From NCBI GenBank assembly GCA_037127255.1, contig JBANSL010000017.1, forward strand, positions 73,098,857 through 73,162,856: a DNA stretch of 64,000 bases. Direction: 5' to 3'. This document shows, piece by piece, positions 20,797 to 31,200 of this stretch (positions are counted from its first letter, which is position 1; every line of letters begins with the position of its first letter). The translations under genes and the position numbers were made by a program. The notes beneath the pieces were generated by a model. It saw only the letters and a list, made by a program, of their open reading frames with translations, was not told where the DNA came from and did not search any database. Source of the DNA: Persicaria tinctoria. Lineage: Eukaryota; Streptophyta; Magnoliopsida; Caryophyllales; Polygonaceae.

Positions 20797-23700
20797 CTAT
20801 CTACGCAACAAGCAGTTCTTCCACGTATTTTCCATGAGTGATTTGCACTTCCACTTCACAGAAATACGTGTTTGACAACTCTCAATAATAATTCTCACAT
20901 AAACTGAAGGAACAAACACTTCATTATGGAATACAATTTTGTTCCTAGCCATCCACGTATAATAAATTGTAGCTTGAAAAGCTAAAAGCTTAACCTGGAA
21001 AGGCATAGTCTTCTGATGCGGCCCTGGCTCCTCTGCAAACCATTGCAACCAAGCTCCAATCGACCCAAAACGACACCCACATCCGGTCCATCGCATAACT
21101 CGCATAAGGACCTCATGAATCGCATGACAGTCAAACCAGAGGTGGCCAGATGTCTCTTCCTCCTGGTTGCAGAATGCACATACAGCTGATTCAGCCCCCT
21201 TCCAGTGCTTGACTCGATCACCCGTTTGTAGTCGGTTTCTAGCTGCTAGCCAAACAATAAATGCCCATTTACGACACTGCAATCTCTTCCAAATGAAGCT
21301 GCCCCACGCCGTGGGCTCACCTTTTTCTCTAAGGATTTCATAGACTTTCGAGCAGGAGACACCCCCATTGAAGTTTAGGACCGGTTGTAGAGATGGGGTA
21401 GAGGGGCTACTAACCTGTAATGCGTCTCGCAGCTCATTCCTAGTGCACAGAATGCTCTTCCAAACCCAAGTATCATCCACTTTCGGTTCAATCTCCCATA
21501 CTGATTCTCCTCTAAGATGATTATGCAAACACCAGCTATACCAGATACTCGGCTTATGCATAGCTAAGTCACCCACCATCTTGGCTTGGACACTCCTATT
21601 CCAGGATAAAATCTCCCTAATGTCCAGCCCCCCTTCTGAATGAGGCTTTGTTACACAGCTCCAGGAAACAAGATGCTTATGCCCATCTGTATTCCCATTC
21701 CATAGAAATCGTCTACAGAGACCGTCAATCTTGTGCACCACCCCTTTAGGAAGAATCAAGACCTGACTCCAGAAAGTATAAATCCCGGCACACACTGATT
21801 TGACCAGTTGCAATCGGCCAGCATAAGACATCTTCCGAGCAGCCCAAGAAGCGATTAGCTTCTCTAATCTGTCAAAGAGATCACTATACTCATGGGCAAC
21901 AACAGTCTTAGAGTGTAAGGGGATACCGAGATATTTGATTGGAAGAGACCCCTGGACAAATCCAAGCTGCTGGGTGATGGTGTCGGCTAGACTGATCGGA
22001 ACCCCAGAGATAAACACTGTACTCTTCTCATTATTCGCTCTGAGCCCAGACAAAGCAAAGAAATCATTCAGACACGATTTCAGCACCGTGACCGATCTCA
22101 CATCCGCATGACAGAACAGGAGTAGATCGTCAGCAAAAGCCAGGTGTACAAGCTTCATCTGTTTGCATCTCGGATGGTATTTGAACCCTGGTCTCGCAGT
22201 AGCTACTTGGATCATTCTGCTCAACACCTCCATACAAAGCACAAACAAATAAGGAGACAAAGGATCACCTTGTCTCAACCCCCGCTTACCAGGGAAAAAA
22301 CCTTCAGGAGATCCATTGATCAACACAGAAAAAGACGATGTAGAGACACTCTCCATGATCAAATTGACAAGGCTGGTTGGAAAATTGAAATACACAAGAG
22401 TGGCTCTAATGAAATCCCAATTCAAAAAATCATAGGCTTTTTGGAGATCTACCTTGATTGTACAACGGGGTGAGACTCTCTTCGTACCATAACCATTCAC
22501 GACCTCCAACGCCACCGCACAATTATGCGACATAGAACGACCCGGTATAAAGGCTCCTTGGCTCTCGGATATCAAATCATTCAATTTGCTTTTGAGCCTA
22601 CTAACGATCAGCTTAGACACGGCCTTCATAACTGTATTGCAACATGAGATAGGCCTCCAATCCTTAACCAGAGTCGGGTTCGCAACCTTGGGCAAGAGCG
22701 AAATAAATGTAGCATTAAGCTGTTTCAATACTCTGCCATTTCGAAAGATTTCTCTTACAGCTTCACAGGTGTCTTTTCCCACTATCGACCATGCATCCTT
22801 AAAAAATTGGCTACCGAATCCATCCGGGCCAGGAGATTTATTACTTCCTATATTCCATATGCTCTTTCTGATCTCATCGTAACTAGGCAATCTGGTAAGT
22901 TCCACTGTAGCAGAAGAACAGAGCACCCGACCAGGCAGCAGGGACGGGAACTGTGCAGTAGCCTCAGTTTCAGATATGATATTTTTGAAGTACTTCAGTA
23001 CATGAGATCTAATCTCCCTCTCGTCTTCAAGGATGCGCCCACGATCATCTTTAATAATAACCAAGCATTCCTGGCTCGTCTCTCTTTAACACTCCTGTAA
23101 AATAAGGACGAGGTCTCCTCCCCCATGGTCAACCAGTGAAGCTTTGCTTTCTGAGACGTAATACTGATGAGCCTACCCATGTTCTTTCTCAAAACTTCCT
23201 CAGCCTCTTTTACTTTCAGCGCCAACTGAGCATTCCCCCTGTCATCACGCAACTGAAGATGTAGTTCATGGAGAATCTCTTTGTCGAGTGTAATCTGAGT
23301 TTGTAACTCGGGGAACCTAGCCTTGTCCCAAGGCTTCAAGACCTCTTTAACATTCTTCAACTTGTGAACTAGCTTGAGCTGTTTCGAGCCCCCCTCATCC
23401 CTTATCCAAGCCGCTTTGACAAGGTCCAAGAATTCAGCCTCCTTCCCCCAAAAGTTTTTGAACTTGAAAGGATACCTTTTAGGAGAATTCCTATTTCGCA
23501 AGATAGCTACAGCTGGTGAATGGTCCGCGACTCGAGGCGTATCAAAAAAACCTTTAGTTTCCTGAAAACACTCGAGCCAAGAATCATTCACAAGAATACG
23601 ATCCAGCTTTCTTTCAACACGTTCATCCCCTGACCTGTGATTATTCCAAGTGAGAGTAGCACCCGTGTAAGGGAGATCCTCAAGACTGCAATCTTCCATT

Positions 23701-24209
23701 CCTGATCTCAATTCTTCATATTCACCCGCATAATCATGTCTAACCGGCCATTTTTCCTCCACACTCAGAATACAATTAAAATCGCCCATTACAATCCAAG
23801 GTAGATCCATTGAATGGGAGATACGCCTCATAGCTTCCCACAGAGGCCTTCTCTCTGGTCTGAAACTGCAAGCATATACAAAAGTAACCACAAACCGAAA
23901 TGATCTATCTTTGCATTCAGCAACACAATGAATGTATTGTTCATGAATTTCCAATACTTCAATTTCAAACACGTCCGGGTTCCAAGTTACCCAAATGCGT
24001 CCCTTAATCTGCTCATTTCCATTCATGCAGCATTTCCAATCTTTCATAAGCCTCGACTTCACATCATCAATATTCCTATGTAACATCTTCGTTTCGAGCA
24101 GACCAACAAGTGCAATATCATTATCAAAACAATAGGTATTAATTAAACTATTTTTTATCGGGTCCTTAAGACCCGCTATATTCCACGATGCAATTTTCAA
24201 CCTATCCAT
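20797..24209 (-). pseudogene. LINE ORF2: endonuclease, reverse transcriptase, zinc-binding domain (one frameshift)
   Basis: Start ATG at 24209 lies inside the last codons of ORF1 (8-base overlap, ATGGATAG). The first frame holds the AP-type endonuclease: KIASWNIAGLKD, VGLLETK, IVMGDFNCIL, ATLTWNNHRSGDERVERKLD and VADHSPAVAIL, with all core catalytic motifs. Around 23065-23075 (NAWL) the frame shifts. The second frame, open to 20797, holds the RT: NKSPGPDGFGSQFFKDAW, WRPISCCNTVMKAVSKLIV, ESQGAFIPGRSMSHN, TIKVDLQKAYDFLNWDF, GLRQGDPLSPYLFVLCMEV and LAFADDLLLF. The C-terminal zinc-binding region is CAFCNQEEETSGHLWFDC. There is no RNase H domain, unlike the LINE at 8.2 kb. ORF2 enzymes nick the target and copy the RNA at the nick. 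Confidence 0.93.
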
Positions 24210-25839
24210 GAACGTGGTCCGAGTGAGTGCTACCCTCACATATCAAAGAGTTTATAGGACCCTCCTCTCCCTCTTGCATCAGAACACGGCCTGCAGAGGC
24301 ATTCGCAACAGACTCAGAGATGACATCTGATAGCAGCACAGAAAAACTAGAGGCAGTGCCAAATCGCAGACCATTCGATTCAGATTTAGCATTAGGAGGA
24401 CTCTGATGTGCAGCTCTCCTCTTACCCACATCACACCACCCTCCTTCAACTGTAACACCATCACCAGCTTGCCCTCCATGAGGGGCCTGGTCACTGATTC
24501 GCTCTCCTTGGGCGGGCAAGAACCCAACTGGTGCATAACATTCAGGCTGATCATTCAGTTTCTCAGATACCTGCAACCCAGAAGAAGAAGCAGACACGGA
24601 TGCTTTCACAGCAGCTATAGCATTAGGCTCTAACGGCAACTGAACAAACTCAGGCGGCACCACTCTTTCCTCAACCAGAATCTCCTTCCCATACTGCACA
24701 GCATTCATCCGAGGCACCCATACCTGACGCTGCTGACCCTTGCCAACCAGTCTCTGATTTTGCCTATGCAATACACCCATTCTGTTCAGTCTGCATCTAT
24801 CCTCACAATGCCCAAAATTCTCACACCGCATACAACGAGCCGGAAGCCATTCGAAAACAACCTTTTGTTGGTAAGCTATACCATTGGTATTAACAATCTC
24901 AATCGACTCAACCCCTGCCTCTCTAACAGAAACTTCAACTAACATCCTTGCGAAGGAGATCCTTTCCCCTTTAGCAGTTCTGTCATCAATACAGATAGGG
25001 ACTCCTATGGAACTGCCAATACGACTAAGGTTGGTGTTCGTGAACAATGGCGGCTCAAGGTCAGGCAAGCAAACCCAACTCGGAATCCGATCAAATGAAG
25101 ACCAGGCTATCGGCATACCACTACACCATTTCTTCAAAATCAAAGGTTTCGAACCCAACACAATCCAAGGACCATTGCTCAAAACCCAATCAAGATCAGA
25201 CTCAGATTGGAACCGGAAGACATAAACACCATTATTCTTCTGAAATAGTTTAGGGGCACTGACCTTCCAATTTTCAGACACCAACTCCTGCACCTTTGCA
25301 AATGGAACACTAGGACCAGCAGTGACCCCAATCAGCGTGAAAGCCCATTCCTTCTGAGACTCGGCAACATCCTCAGGCCGAATAGTAACCCTACCCTTTT
25401 GAACATCTGCAAAATACGACAATTTCTCTGCCTTACCAATATCTCTGTTAGAACTAACCTGGCTTGCAAAATTCTGGGCATTGAGCGACCTCTGGCGCTC
25501 GAGACTCCTACGAACCGCTTGCGCAAAAGACAACGGCTCATTCTGCTGACTAGAATCCACTATCGCCACCTCTGACAACTCTGAAACCCTAGGACTCCGA
25601 CCAGTGTCAGGCGAACTGGCCGTCACCACCACCGGCTTGACCACTTCCTTGCCCTTCCCGGACGAGGGGTACCCACCTGCACGCGACCCCCCATCAAACC
25701 TCCCGTTCCCAGAACCAGATTTGGAGAAATCGCGAACCCCACTGCTACCCCATTCCGACCGTATGTGAGAAGACGAATCCCCACGCTTAGCGGACGGGAG
25801 AGGGGGCTTGCGAGCAGCGAAGTGACTTTTCCGACCCAT
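24202..25839 (-). CDS. LINE ORF1: DUF4283/zinc-knuckle nucleic acid-binding protein (about 545 aa)
   Basis: First ATG of the frame is at 25839 (MGRKSHFAARKPPL). An upstream extension of the frame to 25917 has only a non-ATG start. Residues 1-150 are low-complexity and basic. The DUF4283-type segment includes KEWAFTLIGVT, NGVYVFRFQSESDLDWVLS, GPWIVLGSKPLILKKW and IPSWVCLPDL. A CCHC knuckle, CMRCENFGHCEDRC, follows, then a Ser/Ala-rich tail. In plant L1 elements this protein binds the element RNA and takes it to the nucleus. The stop (TAG, 24204-24202) overlaps the ORF2 start, suggesting re-initiation. Confidence 0.88.
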   Translation of the reverse strand: MGRKSHFAARKPPLPSAKRGDSSSHIRSEWGSSGVRDFSKSGSGNGRFDGGSRAGGYPSSGKGKEVVKPVVVTASSPDTGRSPRVSELSEVAIVDSSQQNEPLSFAQAVRRSLERQRSLNAQNFASQVSSNRDIGKAEKLSYFADVQKGRVTIRPEDVAESQKEWAFTLIGVTAGPSVPFAKVQELVSENWKVSAPKLFQKNNGVYVFRFQSESDLDWVLSNGPWIVLGSKPLILKKWCSGMPIAWSSFDRIPSWVCLPDLEPPLFTNTNLSRIGSSIGVPICIDDRTAKGERISFARMLVEVSVREAGVESIEIVNTNGIAYQQKVVFEWLPARCMRCENFGHCEDRCRLNRMGVLHRQNQRLVGKGQQRQVWVPRMNAVQYGKEILVEERVVPPEFVQLPLEPNAIAAVKASVSASSSGLQVSEKLNDQPECYAPVGFLPAQGERISDQAPHGGQAGDGVTVEGGWCDVGKRRAAHQSPPNAKSESNGLRFGTASSFSVLLSDVISESVANASAGRVLMQEGEEGPINSLICEGSTHSDHVHG

Positions 25840-26064
25840 AGACAGCCGGTCGCCGGCAGCCACCGTGAGGGTGAAGCTGGTGCCGACCGCACTGTTCAAC
25901 ACGACGGGTCCGTACAATCGCCCTCCTTAGAGGAGTTTTTTTTGAACCGGGCTTTTTTTACTTCTTCTGAGTATTCCACCAATATGTCAGCCACGGTGCA
26001 TAATGCGCCACGCGCATTGTGTTCTGTTCCACTGCACCCAATTTTGCACAAAATCATGCATAAT

Positions 26065-26082
26065 TCAAGGATCTTCTACACC
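26065..26082. repeat. 18-bp target site duplication of the LINE, right copy
   Basis: Perfect copy of 20582-20599. Confidence 0.95.
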
Positions 26083-26911
26083 GAAGAGCTTGTGCACCAT
26101 TAAATTATTTGGGTATAATTCTACTTTAAAAAAAAATAAAAATATATATTTATATTTCATATACTTATATTTACATATTTATAAAATTTCATTATAAAAA
26201 TTGCATTTAAAAAATCAATTATGTTAGAAAATAATTTTTTTTAAACATGATTTTTGTCCAATAAAAGTTTATAAACATGTAAATACAAATATGTGGAAGG
26301 TAAGTATATTTGTTTTAAATTTTTTTTCAAAGTAAAATTATAACCAAAATAATTTTGTGGTGTTATGTGGGGAGCGGAGGTTGTAAGATATCCTAACTCC
26401 ATAAATAGAAGTAAAAATTTTATTACCGGGGCATAATATTTACTATGTAGTATTATTTATTTTTGTGTATATTTTTCTTTTCTTTTTTTGATAAACTTTT
26501 GCTTATGTGTTTCAGTTTGATTGAATTAGTATTTGGACTTTTCATATAAAAAAAGTGAGAAAATTATTTATATTAAAAAATATTATCTTAATTGTTGTTT
26601 GAATATAATTATGTAAGGTATCTTAATTGTTGTTTTCTTAATTTAGAGCAGAAATTATTAATACAATTCTATGACGCATGTTTTAAACTTAAATAATTCA
26701 TGAACATATATTAAAACTACATTTACTTTTTTATTTATCTCATTTAGAACAAAAATTATAAAATTTAGTAATTTTCTTATGTGTTTTTCTATTTTCTTTA
26801 ACAAAGAAAGGGGTTTTCTAATCTTAAATATGCAAAAATTTCTACTACCAATGCATTTTCTACTCTTCTCTAAAGGAAGGAAAAAAACTATGCGTTCTAG
26901 GAATGCCTTTC
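26083..26911. other. AT-rich upstream flank of MSI4-like copy 1, displaced by the LINE
   Basis: Colinear with 33351-33632 plus 34397-35088 of unit 2. Contains about 1.7 copies of the 35-bp GTATCTTAATTGTTGTTT repeat (about 26590-26640) that is expanded in unit 2. No gene. Confidence 0.75.
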
Positions 26912-27019
26912 TTTGAGAAAATATCATGATCTTGTTTAAGATAAGGTAAAATAAAAACGTTTTTTTTACTACTTGGTTCTTTTGGTAAAAACATGTGGCC
27001 TACACAGTATCCAATTTAA

Positions 27020-27186
27020 GGCTGTGTTTTCTTACCCACCCCCTCCACCTTCATTTAAGGGGTGGAAGGGGTGCCCCCCCCCCCCCCCCCCCCCCCACAA
27101 GATAGGGCATTTTGCCCCATCTCCATCTCTTCCACCTCCTCCACCTCCTACTCCACCTCCTAAAAAAGTGGCAAGAAAACACAGCC
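27020..27186. mobile_element. Harbinger-type MITE with a 23-base C homopolymer, 167 bp
   Basis: Inverted ends GGCTGTGTTTTCTT and AAGAAAACACAGCC, TAA duplication on each side (27017-27019, 27187-27189). Unit 1 has the empty site (CCAATTTAAATG). The poly(C) tract spans 27074-27096. Confidence 0.93.
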
Positions 27187-28254
27187 TAAATGTAAAACGG
27201 TTAAGTCTGATCGAATTGGATTAAGATAAAAACAAAAAATGTGACCTAGATCTAAATTTTATTCATAAAGATGTTTTAAGATGTAACTAATTTCTATATC
27301 TATATATATATAAAAGATATGTCCTATACCATTTTCTAGTGGATTTTACCTTGTTCTATCTGGGGTTAATTTTTTTTTTACAGTAGGCAAAATATTGGAT
27401 GTACTACCGACATCCATGATCATTAAACATGATGATGTTCTGGAACTCACAACAAGAACGCAAAATAAAATTACAGCTAAACTGAGATTTCGCAAGAAAA
27501 TCAGCCTCTTTATAACTATCTTTAAAACGAAATAATTGCAAAAAACCGCCTAAAGTTTATTGTAGTGTGTATATAAAATCACTCATATAAAAATATAATT
27601 ACAATAATGAGCCAATTTTAAAAGGTTAGACAACAAGTTTTTGTAAAGTGACTAAACCTTTCTTCTTATGACTTAATTCTTGCCTAAAGTAAAAGAAAAG
27701 AAGGGGAAAAAAAAACTTTCCATGAGCATTCGCAAATGGCTAGAAAATCATGAAGTTTTTGCTTATTTTTTTAGCAGAGGTAACCGTAAGTTTAGTAGTG
27801 TAAACTGTAATTGAATTGACCATACGCATAGTAAATGTCAGTTGGTTTACCATATCCCTGCCATAAAAGAAAAAACCAAGTAAACACACCATTTTTGAAA
27901 CAAAATATTCATCAAACTATTGCTGTGGTATTAGTATTATCAATGTAAGATATATCCAGCATAGGAAAGTTTAGTAGTGTAAAATGATTTCAAGATTCAC
28001 CATCTATATACAAGCAGAAACCAGAGCAAATGTGGTGATCGATGTGCAAACCATCCAAAGTAAACTCGCAAATTCATGCCATCTTAGCTGCATATACGAC
28101 CCGAAAACATCTTGCATATACGACCAGAGCAAATGGCCTTCTGCTTGGATACAAACCAGGCAGATAGAGGTTGTAATCACATATGCTAAAAAATCTTGCA
28201 AGAAGCCCTCATTGTTAGTGTGAAAAGATTACTAACACCGCCTAAGAGACTCGG

Positions 28255-31200
28255 CTACTGTTGAGTGTCCTGTGATCCTGGTTTACACTTACACTTGAAC
28301 TTTCGAAGCTCTGCCAGCAGCTCGTCTTGCGGCTTGTACAGCGGGTTGGTTATCCTCCAGAGCTGCCATGGATGATCAGGATGAAATAGCAAAATATTAA
28401 AGAGAAAAATAGAGAGCATTAGTCTTGGGTCAGAATGTGAAGTGATCTTAGAAGTACTCGTCTTTATTCACGAGCATGTCGAAGACAAGATAAAAGTTGA
28501 GACAAATGGGAAGATACAGATGCATATACATTAGTTTTTGACAAAAGAAATGGAGGAAAAGGATTGAAAAGGCATCTAGCATCACTCTCCTGCATAAATA
28601 TTTACATTAGCTTCACTCAAATTTAGCTTTGTGGATCCTAATTTATTCTTTATTTTTCAAGTTGATTGAATGGTGACACGGTGTGTATGTTAGCAAAGTA
28701 TATACAATAAATGTAGAGCAACATTATAAAATAATAAACACAAAAAAGAAAGATAAATGTAGAGCATAATATGGCAAGTTTGATACCTGAAGAGTTCCAC
28801 CTCCACCAATAGAGAGATCTTTAGAAACGCTAGCAATTGTCCAAGGAACAAAGGCGTTCCAGTGAAAGTCAAGAACTTTATCCCTTAATCTGACAGATAT
28901 TGAAGTCAAGGATCGGAGAGGAAAAGAACTTCTAGTCTGCTATATGATTCAAATGTGTTGAGGTTAATAGAATCTTCATATCCTAACCTGTGCGCAGCAT
29001 GTATGAAAACTAAGCCGTCTGCAGTGTTTTTGTTATACTCTTCCTTTTGACCCACCTAGAAAATTTAGCAAGAAATGTTAAATCAATAAATCTTGAAAAA
29101 CAAAGCATCATACAAGGAAAGGAGGTTACTGAAAATCAGCTGCTAAATGCCTTATATCTTCCACTCATTTAGCCAAAACTTATGAGTAAATTTGGCTTAA
29201 ATGCTTAATCTCTCTGACTCTCTCCATGCCAGTATAAATAAATACTACTATATGAGCAAAAGATTTCACTTTAGATCTCCTTTGATTATTATTATACCGT
29301 GGCATAGTTCCAAATGTTTATGATACCATCCTCTGCGGCACTTCCAAAGACGGTTGGATTGTGAGGGCACCACTGTAATATGAGGAAATGGTTACTTGGT
29401 CAGTACTCAGTACAATGTAATGCAAGAATATAAGAACAGGATATTTCAGAAGAAGACTTGCAAGTATTCAATACCTGTACACAGAAAACAGCCTTTTTGT
29501 GATCCTCAAACTTGCGAACAGGTAAACCCACTCCACCAGAGGTGAGATTCCGGCGGTCAAACATTCGAACTGAACAGTCAAGTGATCTGATGAACATTAT
29601 GCAAGAATAACAAGAAGGATTTTAGGAGGATATGCAAACCAGATCAAGAACTTGAGGTAGCCCAGTAGTAGAATAAACCTTACAAAATGTTAATGGGCTC
29701 ACCAGAACGTACCCTGTCAGGATGTAGTTCTCATCAAAGGAGCTCCAATCAACGCAGAGAATATCAGCATCATGAGCCTTTAGTAAGCATAGGAAATTTT
29801 GTTTTAGTGATCGAGTAGTGAGTAATAACTATCAAATTAGAAAGTGAGAGGATGCGTTATTTTTCACCTTTACAGCTGGGCTAGTTCCCGTTCTTGCATC
29901 CCACAATATAAGGCAAGAATCGTCTCCAACACTACAGAACTCCTGTGAACTTCAGTAAATTTACAAAAGAGTCAAAGTTAACTAAATGAAAACAGAAATT
30001 ATAAAAATCTTAGGATGATAGATTTGGGAACTCAATGTAACAATTCAAACAGTAAATCAAGGATAAGGCTCTACTTTCTAGCAATCATCTCAATGTTATA
30101 AAAACAGGATTACCTTTTTGGGCAGAACTGAACATCTTCAACTTTATTATCATGGCCTTGGAAGATGCCCCGTGGACGAACTTGAAATCCTCCTCCACTT
30201 TTTTTGGGCGGTGGCATGTTAGATGATGGAGGCTTGTTAGTCGATGGATCAGTGGCCATTGTTGATAAATGGTCCTGAATACTCCACAAAAGCACCAATT
30301 TATCTTCCCCTGCAAATTCAAGAGCTTGTTTGAGTGGAATGAAAAAGCTTCGAGGTAAAAAAGAATAAGGGCGATGGAACTCCAATTGTGACAGATCAAG
30401 AAGAGGATATCAAAAACCAAGTGTGTAGCATTATATAGGAATTTATCTCCCAATTGCAAGACAGGCAAAATTTCTAAGACTCTATATCTTTCCTACCTCC
30501 TGAAAGGACGTAAGGTTCTGTAGAACACATTGAAAGGGCATACTGGGCGTTTCTTTGGTGACCAATCAAAACCTGACAGAGGTACACTAAATCCTTGAGC
30601 AGATGCACGCTTTGTTTTTAATAATGCAGACATGAAAATGAAATGGAAGCACAAAGAGCACAAATTTCAGACACAGAAAAATTGCATGCAAAAGATTATA
30701 TGATACCACATCTGGACGAGGCTCTACAGCTCCTTGCACAGAGTGACGGTCTGCTTGAGAATTTATGTCCCAAATGTAAACCTGAGGACAGGAGAATCAG
30801 GCACTTTCAAAACTTTCTACCGTATAAACTCAACTGATGAGTAAAAATATGTACATTTATTAACTACAAATAAATAAAAGGCGAAAGCATACATAAGGAG
30901 AATCAGAATGAGTGGCAACTATGTGGTTATGCTGTGGGAGTTCTCTAATTATGTTGACCTGCGATCAACCATTAAACAACTATCAAAAGAACTGTCCACT
31001 TGGCGAAAGAACAATAATGGCTATCTAGTAGGCAATCTTCAACCTTAACATCAAAACAAAAACAATTATCTCTTCACAGACAAATATGAAGTTATCATAA
31101 ACCATTTTAGGCAATTTAACTCTGGAAAAAAGAAATCCAAGAAGAAGTTATCAATTAAAAAAAGGTCCTTTTGTAGTTGTAGAACAAACTAGGTTTAAAC

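Larger units (their letters stand above)
20600..26064 (-). mobile_element. Full-length L1-type LINE, 5.46 kb
   Basis: Bounded by identical 18-bp duplications. ORF1 (gag-like) and ORF2 (endonuclease plus reverse transcriptase) are in order on the minus strand. 5' leader from 26064; 3' end at 20600, ending ATCTATCTATTTACCTTTTC without a poly(A) tail. ORF2 has one frameshift, so the copy is nearly intact and fairly young. It points towards the MSI4-like gene, so read-through would enter its promoter. Confidence 0.93.
14475..26911. repeat. Tandem duplication, unit 1 (left copy)
   Basis: Sequence from about 14475 (AAAATATCACCATCTTGTTT) to about 26911 is colinear with 26912-35088, apart from insertions private to one copy. 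The unit contains the whole MSI4-like gene plus flanks. It ends at GGAATGCCTT, directly abutting the start of unit 2 (AAAATATCATGATCTTGTTT). It is longer than unit 2 mainly because of the 5.5-kb LINE. Confidence 0.88.

Noticed and set aside
26973..27224. Proline-rich frame
   Set aside because: Created by the C homopolymer of a 167-bp MITE whose borders are exact.
30643..30837. Plus-strand frame, also at 17841-18047
   Set aside because: Antisense shadow of exon 6 and adjoining introns of the MSI4-like genes.
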